Below are positions 34,398 through 43,983 of a stretch of DNA of 56,950 nt, one piece after another. Source of the stretch: Algoriphagus sp. AK58 (GTDB lineage Bacteria; Bacteroidota; Bacteroidia; Cytophagales; Cyclobacteriaceae); the NCBI RefSeq assembly GCF_014324365.1, contig NZ_QEIG01000025.1, positions 1 to 56,950 of the forward strand, written 5' to 3'. The first letter of the stretch is position 1; each line of letters begins with the position of its first letter. The notes beneath the pieces are model-generated. The model was not told where the DNA came from and made no database searches. It worked only from the letters and a program-made list of their open reading frames with translations. The position numbers and the translations under genes were made by a program.

Positions 34398-34400
34398 TGA

Positions 34401-34424
34401 AAAAGCCTGAGTGATCAGGCTTTT
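34401..34424. terminator. Bidirectional terminator between ppa and the PH-like gene
   Basis: A perfect 10-bp stem (AAAAGCCTGA with TCAGGCTTTT) closes a GTGA loop, followed by further Ts. Its right arm overlaps the stop codon (34415-34417) of the convergent minus-strand gene, so it serves both directions. Confidence 0.88.
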
Positions 34425-34873
34425 TTCGTTTTGACCTGCTGCTTGGGAGCCTTCTTTTTGAGGTAGTTTACAAACTCCGTGTAGGCCTCATGTTCGTGAT
34501 TGGAAATGGATATAGACTGTTTGTCTTGGAATGCTATGGTCACTTGCCGAAACTCTCTTTTGTTTGCAACTACCATTTCCTCTTCCCAGGCTAAAATTTC
34601 AGAAACAGGATACGCTTTTGTACTACCTCTTAGGGGGAGTTTAATGACAACATGGTCTTTTCCTGCTGATATAAACCTCCATCCAGCCATCATTTTGACC
34701 AATAACATCAGCAAGACCAAAGTGATGATCGAGCAGGCTATCAAATAAAACCACAGGCCAAAACTTCCTTTGTAAGCAAAGTCTCTTAAAATCAGTACAA
34801 GCCCTACCATCAGAATGAGTACGACAAGGCTAAGAGAGATATAGGTAGAAATTTTCGGTTTAATGACGACCAT
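34415..34873 (-). CDS. Small membrane protein with PH-like cytoplasmic domain
   Basis: A 152-residue protein with two membrane helices (about 10-28 and 40-60) followed by a short beta-rich domain (SAGKDHVVIKLPLRGSTKAYPVSEIL and onward) resembling bacterial PH-like domains, and a lysine-rich tail. I do not recognise a specific family. ATG at 34873 (MVVIKPKIS) is preferred over a TTG at 34909; it overlaps acpH by 14 bases, so the two are probably coupled. Confidence 0.65.
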   Translation of the reverse strand: MVVIKPKISTYISLSLVVLILMVGLVLILRDFAYKGSFGLWFYLIACSIITLVLLMLLVKMMAGWRFISAGKDHVVIKLPLRGSTKAYPVSEILAWEEEMVVANKREFRQVTIAFQDKQSISISNHEHEAYTEFVNYLKKKAPKQQVKTKKA

Positions 34874-35465
34874 GCGAGTGGGTGAGTTCCGTGAGTTTTG
34901 CTCGGGCAAAAGTCTCCAAATCCTCGAAAAAAGCGAAGAAAATCACCTCAAATTCTCCATCTTTTTCCCGAAGCACATCGGTGCTCTCATTCATTTTGGA
35001 ATCAAATGTGGCTCTTTTGGTCAGTCCATTAAGGGTTCTCTGTATTCCTTCAGGATTCCGATAGTTGACTAACCAGTTTTGAGCTTTCATCCAAAAGAAC
35101 ATCTCCGCAAACTTTTCAGGTAGCTCAGGGAGATGTTTGTCGAGGATTAGATAGGTATTGTCGGCGAACGTTTCAAGGGGGATTTCGCTGTAGCTGCTCC
35201 AATTTTTAGCCAAATAATGATCAAAGAAAATATCGCTAATGACGCTGGAATAATGTCTGAACCTGGGGCGAAGGTAACTCTGGGCCGCCTTGACGAGCGG
35301 ATGTGAATCTGTGAATGTGTCGATTTCCCGGTGGAGCAAAATTCCGATCTGAATACCGACAGCAAATCGCTGAAGATCCTTTCCCTTAATAAAATCCGCC
35401 GCAAAGTTGCCCACTAGGACTTCCTCCTGACCAAAAGACAGATAAGCGTGGGCAAGAAAATTCAT
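34860..35465 (-). CDS. acpH: Acyl carrier protein phosphodiesterase (DUF479)
   Basis: A 201-residue protein that in E. coli removes the phosphopantetheine arm from acyl carrier protein. The N-terminus MNFLAHAYLSFG is the family hallmark, followed by GNFAADFIKGK, GILLHREIDTFTDSHP and SDIFFDHYLAKNW, which hold the HD-type metal ligands. It is divergent from the helicase gene and overlaps the small membrane-protein gene. Confidence 0.9.
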   Translation of the reverse strand: MNFLAHAYLSFGQEEVLVGNFAADFIKGKDLQRFAVGIQIGILLHREIDTFTDSHPLVKAAQSYLRPRFRHYSSVISDIFFDHYLAKNWSSYSEIPLETFADNTYLILDKHLPELPEKFAEMFFWMKAQNWLVNYRNPEGIQRTLNGLTKRATFDSKMNESTDVLREKDGEFEVIFFAFFEDLETFARAKLTELTHSHGRH

Positions 35466-35528
35466 AGAAGACAGAAAAAGGGAAAACCCTTGGACTTTTG
35501 TTTAGTTTGCACCCTAAAATACCGATTG

Positions 35529-37454
35529 ATGTCGAATTACCTCGAAGAATTGAAGCAAGGTCTGAAACTTCTCAAACTGGAGTGGCAAGAAGACCTCGCT
35601 CAATACAAGAAAAAATTTCTCAATACCTCCGTAGCAGACAAAAAGAAAGAAGGAATTACCTGGCATCCCATCCTGCTCAAAAAGACAAAAATCGGCATGG
35701 GAGAGCGTTTGATTATTGAGGTAGAGCGGACTGACCAGAATTACCCATCCGCTTTTGCATCGGGAAAATCGGTTACATTTTATTCTACCCAAGAAGGATA
35801 CCATGGCTCGGAATTTCGGGTAAATGGGGTAGTTAATCAGGCTAAAAAGGATACCTTGATTGTCACCTTGCAAGCCGATGAAGTTCCTGATTGGATGGAA
35901 TCGAGTAGATTGGGAGTGGATTTGTTGTTTGATGAAGCGAGCTATCGGGAGATGGAATCTGCTTTGAAAAAAGTCATTTCTCCGGATAACTCCCGACTCA
36001 TCGAACTCCGGGATATCGCTTATGGAGAGAAAAATCCAAAATTCAAGGAAGTGCCCAGCCTTACACTTGAAGGTTTGAATTTCTCTCAAAATCTCGCCTG
36101 CCAAAAAATCGAATCAGCCCAAGACTTTGCCATTGTGCACGGCCCTCCGGGCACCGGAAAGACCACCACGTTGATCGCAGCGATTCAGCGTGCCGTGGAG
36201 CAAAATCAGCGGATTTTGGTCACTGCACCCAGCAATGCTGCAGTCGATCTTTTGGTGGAAAAATTGGTCGATCGGGGTATTTCTACCCTTCGACTTGGGC
36301 ATCCTGCCCGAGTGGAGGAGAAGATTCTCAATCAGACCCTTGATGCCAAAATCGCCTTTCACGACAGCTACCGGGATCTGAAAAAACTCCGAAAGGAAAC
36401 CGAATCTTACCTTCGCTTGGCAAAGCAATACAAACGGAACTTTGGCCCCGAAGAACGTGCGCAGCGCAAGTTGATGTATCAGGAAGTGTCCCGAATCCGG
36501 GAAGCTGCCGAGCATTTGGAAGATTACATCCGAACGGATATTTACCAGCGAACGCAGGTCTTTGCGAGTACCTTGGTGGGGGCGTCCTCTCACCATTTGA
36601 GAGGGATGATTTTTGACCTCGTATTTATCGATGAAGCGGCGCAAGGATTGGAAGCAGCGACTTGGATTCCGATCCTGAAAGCCAAAAAGGTAGTTTTTGC
36701 AGGAGATCATTGTCAACTTCCTCCGACGATCAAGTCATACGAGGCTGCCAAGCAAGGTCTATCGACCACTCTTTTTGAAAAAATCATCCATCGTCAACCC
36801 AATACGGCTCAGATGCTTCAAGTGCAATACCGAATGCCTGAGGCGATCATGGGATTTTCCAATCTGCATTTTTACGAAGGGAAATTAGAGGCTGCAGAAA
36901 ACACCAAAATCCATGCATTTTCTACAGATGAACCTGTTCTTGAGTGGATCGATACTGCCGGTTCGGGCTATACGGATCAGACTGAGGAGGAAAGTCTGAG
37001 CACCTATAATCCCGAAGAAGCCCGCTTTGCCTGTCGATATTTAAATGATACCATCAAGCGGATTGGCTTTGGCCAGTTTAAGGAAAGAGGATGGACGATT
37101 GGTCTGATCGCGCCGTATTCTGCGCAGGTGAGATACTTAAGGTACCTAATCTTTGAGACCTACGAGTTTCCAAATCTGAAAGCCTTTGCAGATCTGATCA
37201 CTATTGATACGGTGGACGGATTTCAGGGTCAGGAGCGAGATCTGATGCTGATTTCTTTGACGAGATCGAATGAAAGTGGAGAGATTGGCTTTCTAGCCGA
37301 TGAGCGAAGAATGAACGTAGCGATCACGAGAGCCAAGCGAAAACTGATTCTGATCGGTGACAGCAGCACCTTAGCCCAACATCCCTTTTTTGATGAATTG
37401 CTTCGCTATTTTGAGGAAAAAGAAGCTTATCGGAGTGTGTGGGAGTTTTTGTAG
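35529..37454 (+). CDS. Upf1/IGHMBP2-like SF1 helicase
   Basis: A 641-residue AAA helicase. An N-terminal beta-barrel region (about 1-170) precedes motor 1 with Walker A GPPGTGKTTTLIAAI (about 204-218), the DEAA box FIDEAAQGLEA and GDHCQLPPTIKS. Motor 2 has QYRMPEAIMGF, TVDGFQGQERDLMLISLTRSN and RRMNVAITRAKRKL. This is the DNA2/NAM7 family, acting on RNA or DNA; the substrate is unknown. ATG at 35529 (MSNYLEELKQG) is used because the longer frame overlaps the divergent acpH. Confidence 0.9.
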   Translation: MSNYLEELKQGLKLLKLEWQEDLAQYKKKFLNTSVADKKKEGITWHPILLKKTKIGMGERLIIEVERTDQNYPSAFASGKSVTFYSTQEGYHGSEFRVNGVVNQAKKDTLIVTLQADEVPDWMESSRLGVDLLFDEASYREMESALKKVISPDNSRLIELRDIAYGEKNPKFKEVPSLTLEGLNFSQNLACQKIESAQDFAIVHGPPGTGKTTTLIAAIQRAVEQNQRILVTAPSNAAVDLLVEKLVDRGISTLRLGHPARVEEKILNQTLDAKIAFHDSYRDLKKLRKETESYLRLAKQYKRNFGPEERAQRKLMYQEVSRIREAAEHLEDYIRTDIYQRTQVFASTLVGASSHHLRGMIFDLVFIDEAAQGLEAATWIPILKAKKVVFAGDHCQLPPTIKSYEAAKQGLSTTLFEKIIHRQPNTAQMLQVQYRMPEAIMGFSNLHFYEGKLEAAENTKIHAFSTDEPVLEWIDTAGSGYTDQTEEESLSTYNPEEARFACRYLNDTIKRIGFGQFKERGWTIGLIAPYSAQVRYLRYLIFETYEFPNLKAFADLITIDTVDGFQGQERDLMLISLTRSNESGEIGFLADERRMNVAITRAKRKLILIGDSSTLAQHPFFDELLRYFEEKEAYRSVWEFL

Positions 37455-37605
37455 AATGCTGGGTGACCGATGTAGGATGACCGATGCTGAAGGAAGACAG
37501 AAGACGGAAGACCGAAGAAGATGAACGGTCTCGTTTAAATAAGCTACAATCTGGATAAATGAATGCCTAAATCCGAAATCCGATATCCCAAATCCGAAAT
37601 TAACC
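37455..37605. repeat. Degenerate intergenic simple repeats
   Basis: The spacer between the two helicase genes is built of short imperfect units: GACCGATG twice (about 37463 and 37475), a run of GAAGAC-like units (37490-37520) and AATCCGAAAT-type units (37568-37600). It has no coding character. Similar runs occur at 43100-43170 and 43985-44020. Confidence 0.55.
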
Positions 37606-38754
37606 CTAAGTTTTCCCCTCAGCTTTACCAAAATCCTCCTCATGGATCAACTTCACCCATTTTCCCATTTTCTTTTGGATGACTTTGAAATGGTGCATTT
37701 CCTCGGGAGTGATCAGGGAGATCGCTTCCCCTTCCATTCCCGCGCGGCCCGTGCGTCCGATTCGGTGGATATAATCTTTGGGTGACCTGGGGAGTTCATA
37801 ATTGATCACCAAAGGCAAAGCCTGAATGTCGATTCCCCTGGCAGCCAAATCCGTTGCTACGAGTACCCGTGTTTTTCCTGATTTGAATTTAGCCAAAGCT
37901 TCGGTGCGTGCACCTTGACTTTTATCCCCGTGAAAAGCCACCGCATCAATTCCGTTTTTGACCAGCTTTCCCACCACATTGTCTGCCGTTCGGATCGAGG
38001 AAGCAAAGATTAAAATCTGCTTCCAGTCACCCGATTGGATCAGTTGGCGGAGGAAAGGGCCTTTGGTCTCGGGGCTGACGCGATAGGCGCTTTGCTTGAT
38101 CAGATCCGGGGTGAAATCGTCTGCTGCGACCTGAACTCGGACAGGATCTTTGAGCAGTTTTTGGATCAACTCTTCCACTTCCCCATCCATGGTCGCTGAA
38201 AACATTAGCGTCTGCTTTTTCTTGGGGACATATTCCAAAATATGCTCCATTTCCTCCCGGAAGCCCATTTGCAGGACTTTGTCCGCCTCATCAATCACCA
38301 AGGTTTGAATTCGAGAAATGCTTACCGAGTTTCTTCCCATGAGATCGATCAAGCGGCCTGGCGTAGCGATTAATATTTCCGTTCCTCCCAGTTTCATCAT
38401 CTGAGGATTGATGGACACTCCACCAAAAATTGCCAAAGATTTAATCCTTCTGGGCAAAAACCGACCGAAATTCTCCGCTACTTCTGCCACCTGTACCGCC
38501 AATTCCCTGGTGGGAACAATCACCAGAACCGGCACAGCACGATCTCTTGGAGCTTCTTTTGAAAGTAATTGCTGAAGGATGGGAAGGATATAGGCAGCCG
38601 TCTTTCCTGAACCTGTCGGAGCCAAGCCCAACAAATCTTTCCCTTGCAGCAAAGCAGGTATGGCTTCGATTTGGATCGGGTAAGGGGCTTCATAGTTGGC
38701 CCGCTGAATGGCGGAAAGAAGGGCAGGGGCAAGTCCCAGATCGGCAAAACTCAT
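37606..38754 (-). CDS. DEAD-box RNA helicase, RhlE-like
   Basis: A 382-residue ATP-dependent RNA helicase. It has the Q motif (YPIQIEA), motif I APTGSGKTAAYILPIL (about 46-61), DEAD in LVIDEADKVLQMG, SAT in LMFSATMDG, and HRIGRTGRAG near the C-terminus. It lacks long basic extensions, so it is a minimal-core helicase acting in ribosome assembly or RNA decay (family knowledge). ATG at 38754 (MSFADLGL) is preferred to an upstream TTG. Confidence 0.93.
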   Translation of the reverse strand: MSFADLGLAPALLSAIQRANYEAPYPIQIEAIPALLQGKDLLGLAPTGSGKTAAYILPILQQLLSKEAPRDRAVPVLVIVPTRELAVQVAEVAENFGRFLPRRIKSLAIFGGVSINPQMMKLGGTEILIATPGRLIDLMGRNSVSISRIQTLVIDEADKVLQMGFREEMEHILEYVPKKKQTLMFSATMDGEVEELIQKLLKDPVRVQVAADDFTPDLIKQSAYRVSPETKGPFLRQLIQSGDWKQILIFASSIRTADNVVGKLVKNGIDAVAFHGDKSQGARTEALAKFKSGKTRVLVATDLAARGIDIQALPLVINYELPRSPKDYIHRIGRTGRAGMEGEAISLITPEEMHHFKVIQKKMGKWVKLIHEEDFGKAEGKT

Positions 38755-38941
38755 AGCTTGGATTTTGTGCAAAGGTAGGGATGTCAAGCGAATGGATTCC
38801 TTTTTATGCGTGTTAACTATTGAATCACTTTTAGGCTGAATTCATTCGGGTTAAAAAAAAGTGTTCGGGAGTTATAGGGTTTGTGATTTTTGTTTTAACC
38901 ATTATTTGATTATCCGCTTCTTTGCCAGAAGTTCAAAATGG

Positions 38942-39063
38942 CCTCGACTTCGCTCGGCCACCGGATTTCAGGTTATTAATGGGAGGGGAGGATAATGCGG
39001 CTCAGCCGCATTATCCTCCCCTCCCCCACAACCAAAAAGAACGGACACCGAGCGAAGTCGAGG
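38942..39063. repeat. Nested perfect inverted repeats (cruciform-like element)
   Basis: The outer arms CCTCGACTTCGCTCGG (38942-38957) and CCGAGCGAAGTCGAGG (39048-39063) are perfect 16-bp complements. Inside, 38981-39002 and 39004-39025 are perfect 22-bp complements separated by one C; the inner arm begins GGGAGGGGAGGATAATG. The outer unit resembles intergenic palindromic units common in Bacteroidota genomes. The inner palindrome may have inserted into an older outer one. Confidence 0.9.
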
Positions 39064-39110
39064 TGAGACTGAATAAAATTTGGTTACTGGCAGAATTGCG
39101 GATACACATT

Positions 39111-39200
39111 AACCATTAAAGTCATTGAGGAAATTAAGAACAGAAATCAGGTCACTTCCTAAGATTTCAATCCCTTAATGACCTTAATTTCCTAAATGGT
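39111..39200. repeat. Imperfect inverted repeat
   Basis: AACCATTAAAGTCATTGAGG plus AAATTAAG (39111-39138) is complementary, with mismatches and a short gap, to CTTAATTTCCTAAATGGTT (about 39183-39201). Between them lies a related CTTAATGAC unit. It resembles a degraded mobile palindrome of the TTAATGACCTTAAT kind. No T-tail suggests a terminator. Confidence 0.5.
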
Positions 39201-39407
39201 TCCAATCCAGTTTTTTACCACTTATAAAAGCATTGAATCAGGTAAAAGTATTTCCCCAAACAGCTATTGACCGCAATCCAGGTGAATTTCCGCCTTTGAT
39301 CATTTCGTGTTGGATTTGAGGCCAATAAAAAGCAAATTGGAAATTGCCTAAGGAAGGTTAGCATAAATTGGTTTTCCTTCTCTCAAACCCCAAAATACCT
39401 GATTAGT

Positions 39408-41951
39408 ATGATTCGAAGTGCGTTGTGGATGGGTGCAGTTGGTTGGTTGCTATTGGTTTCTTGTAAAGAACCGGGACCACTCCCGGAGACTCCCGACAGT
39501 CCTGCCCGGTCATCCGAGGAGGAGTTATTGACTTTCCAGATTGAAAAAGGTTTTGAAGTACAATTAGTCGCCGCCGAACCGATGGTGGAGGCGCCGGTGC
39601 ATATTCAATTTGATGCGGACGGTCGGCTGTGGGTTTTGGAGATGCGAGGCTACATGAACGATATGGAGGGCTCTGAGGAAAAGCTCCCGGTGGGTTCGGT
39701 GGCCATATTGGAAGATACCGACGGTGACGGACAAATGGACAAGAGAACCGTATATCTGGATTCCCTGATCATGCCGCGCTCTCTAGGTTTGCACAAAAAT
39801 GGAGCACTTTTGGCAGAAAAAGGAGCCCTATGGTGGACCGAAGATACCGATGGAGATTGGAAGGCCGACCTGAAAACCCTCGTCGACTCTACCTACTCGG
39901 CCAATGGTCTTCCAGAGCATACGGACAATGGCTTTGTGCGTAATGCCGACAACTGGTACTACAGCGCCAAATCCCGGCTTCGTTACCGAAATGTGAAGGG
40001 AACTTGGGTGCGGGATTCGACTGAGTTTCGTGGACAGTGGGGCATTACTCAAGATGACAAAGGCCGCTTGATCTATAATTACAATTGGTCTCAGCTCCAT
40101 GGAGATCTGGTTCCGGCGAATTATTTGTCCAGAAACAAAAACCATAAGCCATCTACCGGAATCGATCATGGCTACACGATTGACCGACGTGTATATCCGA
40201 TTCGATCAAATTTGGCCGTAAATCGGGGCTATGTACCGGGTACTTTGGATTCTGCCAATCGGCTCTTGGAATTCACTTCAGCTTGTTCTCCGGTGATTTA
40301 TCGTAGCCATCTTTTTCCGAAGGAATACTACGGCAATGTCTTCGTGATGGAAAATGCCGGAAATCTGGTGAAGCGGAATGTGGTCAAGGAAAACGGAATT
40401 TTGGTAGAAGCTTTTGATCCCAATCCCGGAAGTGAATTTTTGGCTTCGACCGACGAGCGATTCCGGCCGGTTCACGGCGCAATAGGACCTGATGGTGGGC
40501 TTTATATCGTGGACATGTACCAGGGCATCGTGCAGCACGGGGCTTATATGACGGAATATTTGAGAGAAAAGACGCTGGAGCGAAAGCTCGATTCCCCCGG
40601 TCACATGGGGCGGATTTGGAGAGTGGTGCCCAAGGGCTTCGATCCACAAAAGTCTCCCAAGCTTTCGGAGAAAAGCGTGGAGGAATTGGTGGATTTTCTT
40701 TCCCACTCAGACGGCTGGTATCGGGATATGGCCCAGCGACTGTTGGTCGAAAAAGCCGATCCACAATCCATTTCTCTTTTAGAAAATTTGGTTAAAAGCC
40801 AAGTTTCCGAGTTTGCGAAATTCCATGCCTTGTGGGCTTTGGAAGGAATGGGAAAAATGAATCCGGAGATACTTTTTGCCGCCTTGTTGGACCCAAGTGA
40901 TCTGGTGAAAAGTACTGCACTACGTCAATTGGAAGCACTGGCGAGTTCGGATCGGGTAGTTTTGGAAAAATTGAGCCAAGAGATGAAGCGTTTTTCCAAT
41001 TCAGCTTCGGAAGTGTTGGGGCTTCAACTTGCACTCAGTGCGTATGTCCTTCCGGAGGAAAGCAAAACTCAGGTGCTCAAGTCCGTTTTGGAGAAATACG
41101 GGCACCAAGCGTTGATACGGGATGCGGTGATGAGCAGTGTGGGAGGGATGGAATGGAACCTGTTGCAAACGCTGATGGATGATCCCAATTGGCAAAGCCA
41201 AGACGCCAATCGGGAGATTTTCTTGGAGATGTTGGCGGCTTCGATTCTTAAAAGAGGAGATGGGGAAGAGATTTCAAGTCTTCTCGCCAAGATCGATCTT
41301 CCTGAATTGACCTGGAAAGAACAGCTTATTCTCAATGCTTTGGCCATCAAAGCCGGAGATATCGAAGAATCCGGAAGTGTCAAGCTCTCCGCACGACCGA
41401 AACTTCTTTCAAGAGCAGATTTGCCTTTGGATGAAACCCGGAAAACCATACTGATGCGGGTTTTGGCGTGGCCGGGATACACCCCGACTTTGGTTGCGAA
41501 TTCGGGATCAACATTGGACGAAAACGGGTTGAAGCTTTTTTCCGAAGGCCGCCAAAAATACCTCGCTTCCTGTTCCGGTTGCCATGGAAACAACGGGAAA
41601 GGTGCCGCTCGCATGGGGCCACCATTGGCGGGTTCGGAGTGGGTGCTAGGTAACGAAACCCGACTTAGTTTGATAATGCTTCATGGTTTGGAAGGCCCGA
41701 TAGAAGTCGCCGGAAAGAAATACGATGCTCCTGAGATTCTTCCCGTAATGCCATCTCATTCGACTCTGGATGATAGAAGCATTGCGGCGATTTTGACCTA
41801 TATTCGGAATGAATGGGGCAATCAGGCCCCGGCTGTGACGGGACGCACGGTGGGTACTGTCCGGGTCATGAATCAGGGCCGTGTCTATCCTTGGTCAGCT
41901 GCCGAACTCAATGCCCATATCCAAAAACTCGATTCCGCTCCAAAACCCTAA
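39408..41951 (+). CDS. PVC-type cytochrome c dehydrogenase lipoprotein
   Basis: An 847-residue outer or periplasmic lipoprotein (lipobox LLLVSC, cysteine 19). Residues about 35-430 form a beta-propeller of the membrane-bound dehydrogenase type, with GFEVQLVAAEPMVEAPVHIQFDADGRLWV and EDTDGDGQMDKRT repeats. Residues about 430-650 are HEAT-like helical repeats. A C-terminal cytochrome c domain has CSGCHG (C722, C725, H726) and a distal M in VMPSH. This architecture is known from Planctomycetes and Bacteroidota and is thought to oxidise sugars or alcohols. It is 15 bases before a Tat-exported TIM-barrel gene. Confidence 0.85.
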   Translation: MIRSALWMGAVGWLLLVSCKEPGPLPETPDSPARSSEEELLTFQIEKGFEVQLVAAEPMVEAPVHIQFDADGRLWVLEMRGYMNDMEGSEEKLPVGSVAILEDTDGDGQMDKRTVYLDSLIMPRSLGLHKNGALLAEKGALWWTEDTDGDWKADLKTLVDSTYSANGLPEHTDNGFVRNADNWYYSAKSRLRYRNVKGTWVRDSTEFRGQWGITQDDKGRLIYNYNWSQLHGDLVPANYLSRNKNHKPSTGIDHGYTIDRRVYPIRSNLAVNRGYVPGTLDSANRLLEFTSACSPVIYRSHLFPKEYYGNVFVMENAGNLVKRNVVKENGILVEAFDPNPGSEFLASTDERFRPVHGAIGPDGGLYIVDMYQGIVQHGAYMTEYLREKTLERKLDSPGHMGRIWRVVPKGFDPQKSPKLSEKSVEELVDFLSHSDGWYRDMAQRLLVEKADPQSISLLENLVKSQVSEFAKFHALWALEGMGKMNPEILFAALLDPSDLVKSTALRQLEALASSDRVVLEKLSQEMKRFSNSASEVLGLQLALSAYVLPEESKTQVLKSVLEKYGHQALIRDAVMSSVGGMEWNLLQTLMDDPNWQSQDANREIFLEMLAASILKRGDGEEISSLLAKIDLPELTWKEQLILNALAIKAGDIEESGSVKLSARPKLLSRADLPLDETRKTILMRVLAWPGYTPTLVANSGSTLDENGLKLFSEGRQKYLASCSGCHGNNGKGAARMGPPLAGSEWVLGNETRLSLIMLHGLEGPIEVAGKKYDAPEILPVMPSHSTLDDRSIAAILTYIRNEWGNQAPAVTGRTVGTVRVMNQGRVYPWSAAELNAHIQKLDSAPKP

Positions 41952-41966
41952 CCCAAAATCCAGCCT

Positions 41967-43061
41967 ATGAAAACCCATTTTCATCCTTATGTATCAGCTT
42001 CCGGAAGGAGGGATTTTCTCAAAAAATCAGCCTTGGCTACCGCAGCTTTGGCTTGGCCGTTTTCGGCGTTGCCTGAGAGTTTGAAGGGGGTGCCCATGGG
42101 CGTAGTGGTGCATTCGTATGGGATGCGCTGGGGATCAAAAGTGGAAAGTGCCACTTATCCGGGTTTTACCAATGCCATAGACTTGATGCGCCATTGTCAC
42201 TCCATTGGGGCTGGGGGAATTCAGACCACCGTTGGCGGCTGGGTGGAGGATTTTGCGAAGCAAGTTAGGGATGAACGGGAAAAGCTTGGGATGTATCTGG
42301 AGGGAAGCATCGGTTTGCCAAAAGACACATCGGACTTGGTTCGCTTCGAAAAAGAAGTTCGCTTGGCCAAGGAAGCCGGTGCGACGGTTCTCCGAACCGT
42401 TTGCCTTAGTGGAAGGCGGTATGAAAACTTCAAAACCGAGGCGGAATGGATCACTTTCAAAGAAAATTCCATCAAATCCATCCAACTTGCAGAACCCATC
42501 GTCCGAAAGTACCAGGTTCGGATTGCCATCGAAAATCACAAGGACTGGAAAGCAACCGAACTGGCTCAACTTATCCAAAACCTAAGCAGTAAGTGGGTGG
42601 GGGTAACCTTGGATTTTGGGAATAATGTATCCTTGCTCGAAGAACCCATGGAAGTGATCCGGACTTTGGCGCCTTTTGCCTTTTCCACTCACGTGAAAGA
42701 CATGGGGGTAAAAGCTTATGAAAAGGGCTTTTTGCTCTCCGAAGTGGAGTTGGGAAAAGGAATTGTTGATCTGAAAGAAGCGGTGTCTTTATGCCAAAAA
42801 TACAATCCTCAAGTCACCTTCAGCTTGGAAATGATTACTCGCGACCCTTTGGAGATTCCCTGTTTGGAGGATAGTTATTGGGTGACTTTTGAGGATGAAA
42901 AAGCAAAGGACTTCGCGAAAATTCTCCGATTGGTCCGTGATCGGTCTTTCTCAGGAGAGTTGCCTTCTGTCAAAAATCTTAATCCCGAACAGCGCCTCGC
43001 TTTCGAAGAAGAAAACGTAGTAAAGTGTCTTGACTATTCCAAATCCCAGCTTTCTCTTTAA
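41967..43061 (+). CDS. Tat-exported sugar isomerase/epimerase-like TIM-barrel protein
   Basis: A 364-residue protein with a Tat signal (GRRDFLKKSALATAALAWPF, twin arginine 14-15) and a xylose-isomerase-like TIM barrel. Metal-site candidates are E in IAIENHKDW, D in VTLDFGNNVS, H in FSTHVKDMG and E in FSLEMITRDP. Such proteins isomerise or epimerise sugars or cleave keto-glycosides in the periplasm. It follows the cytochrome dehydrogenase gene by 15 bases, so the two probably act on the same sugar (inference). Confidence 0.82.
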   Translation: MKTHFHPYVSASGRRDFLKKSALATAALAWPFSALPESLKGVPMGVVVHSYGMRWGSKVESATYPGFTNAIDLMRHCHSIGAGGIQTTVGGWVEDFAKQVRDEREKLGMYLEGSIGLPKDTSDLVRFEKEVRLAKEAGATVLRTVCLSGRRYENFKTEAEWITFKENSIKSIQLAEPIVRKYQVRIAIENHKDWKATELAQLIQNLSSKWVGVTLDFGNNVSLLEEPMEVIRTLAPFAFSTHVKDMGVKAYEKGFLLSEVELGKGIVDLKEAVSLCQKYNPQVTFSLEMITRDPLEIPCLEDSYWVTFEDEKAKDFAKILRLVRDRSFSGELPSVKNLNPEQRLAFEEENVVKCLDYSKSQLSL

Positions 43062-43084
43062 GTTCAAAGAATAAATACTTCAGT

Positions 43085-43180
43085 AAAGAACCTGTAAATC
43101 TCTAAATTCCCATCTCATCGGACACCGGACATCCGACATCGGACCAGGAAATTCTTCCGACTTCGGTCTCCCTAACTCTT
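43085..43180. repeat. Degenerate intergenic simple repeats
   Basis: The spacer upstream of the SDR gene contains serial imperfect units such as CGGACACCGGACATCCGAC and CATCGGACC, then TTCCGACTTCGGTCTCC. These units resemble the GACCGATG and GAAGACC units at 37455-37520. It is non-coding. Confidence 0.5.
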
Positions 43181-43188
43181 TACCAAAT

Positions 43189-43983
43189 ATGTCACAACTC
43201 GACTTCTCCCAACTCCCCGGTCTTTCCATTTTTTCACTCAAAGGCAAATCCGCCATCATCACCGGAGGCACCAAGGGCCTCGGTTTGGCGATGGCTGCAG
43301 GGCTTGCTTCTGCAGGTGCGAATGTGCTGTTGGTTTCCCGAAAAGCCTCCGATGGAGATCAGGCTGCAGCCGAAATAGCTGAGAATTATGGAGTGAAGGC
43401 GATGACTTTTCCAGCAGACGTAGCCGACCAGGCAGGCATGGAAGCTATGGCGAAGTTTGCTCATGAGGCTTTTGGAAGCATTGATATCCTGATCAATTCC
43501 GCCGGAATCAATATCCGGGGAGCGATTGACGAGCTTACCCATGAGGATTTTACCAAGGTGATGGAGGTCAATGTCAATGGTACTTGGTTGGCTTGCCGGG
43601 CCGTGACGCCCTATATGAAAGAGCAGAAGAAAGGAGCCATCATCAATTTGGCGAGTACCTTGGGTTTGGTCGGACTGGCCAACCGAACGCCTTACACCGC
43701 AAGCAAAGGTGCCGTGGTACAAATGACCAGGGCTTTGGCTTTGGAACTCGCCCCATGGAATATCAATGTGAATGCGATCTGTCCGGGACCGTTTTTGACT
43801 GAGATGAACTTGCCAATTGCCGACACCGAAGAGGGGAAAAAGTTTGTCGTTGGCGCCACGGCTTTAGGCCGTTGGGGAGAACTGAAGGAAATTCAGGGAG
43901 CTGCTATTTTCTTGGCTTCCGATGCAGCGACCTATATGGTAGGTTCGATGGTGACGGTAGATGGCGGGTGGACGGCGAGGTAG
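43189..43983 (+). CDS. SDR oxidoreductase, gluconate 5-dehydrogenase-like
   Basis: A 264-residue NAD(P)-dependent short-chain dehydrogenase. The cofactor motif is TGGTKGLGLAMAAGL (about 25-39), then NSAGIN, the catalytic serine in NLASTLG, and Y-K in YTASKGAVVQ. The end MVGSMVTVDGGWT is typical. The nearest functional type is gluconate 5-dehydrogenase / 2-deoxygluconate dehydrogenase; this fits the GntP permease 1.3 kb away. The exact substrate is not readable. Confidence 0.88.
   Translation: MSQLDFSQLPGLSIFSLKGKSAIITGGTKGLGLAMAAGLASAGANVLLVSRKASDGDQAAAEIAENYGVKAMTFPADVADQAGMEAMAKFAHEAFGSIDILINSAGINIRGAIDELTHEDFTKVMEVNVNGTWLACRAVTPYMKEQKKGAIINLASTLGLVGLANRTPYTASKGAVVQMTRALALELAPWNINVNAICPGPFLTEMNLPIADTEEGKKFVVGATALGRWGELKEIQGAAIFLASDAATYMVGSMVTVDGGWTAR

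Larger units (their letters stand above)
38755..39407. other. Gene-free interval with palindromic elements
   Basis: This 650-base stretch holds no convincing coding frame. It contains the nested inverted repeats at 38942-39063 and the imperfect inverted repeat at 39111-39200. The rightmost 70 bases hold a weak promoter candidate (TTG 39344-39346, 17-base spacer, TAAATTGG 39364-39371) for the dehydrogenase gene. Confidence 0.6.

Noticed and set aside
41069..41614. 181-codon antisense frame inside the cytochrome dehydrogenase gene
   Set aside because: The plus-strand frame has clear domains and a heme motif; the antisense frame reflects codon bias.
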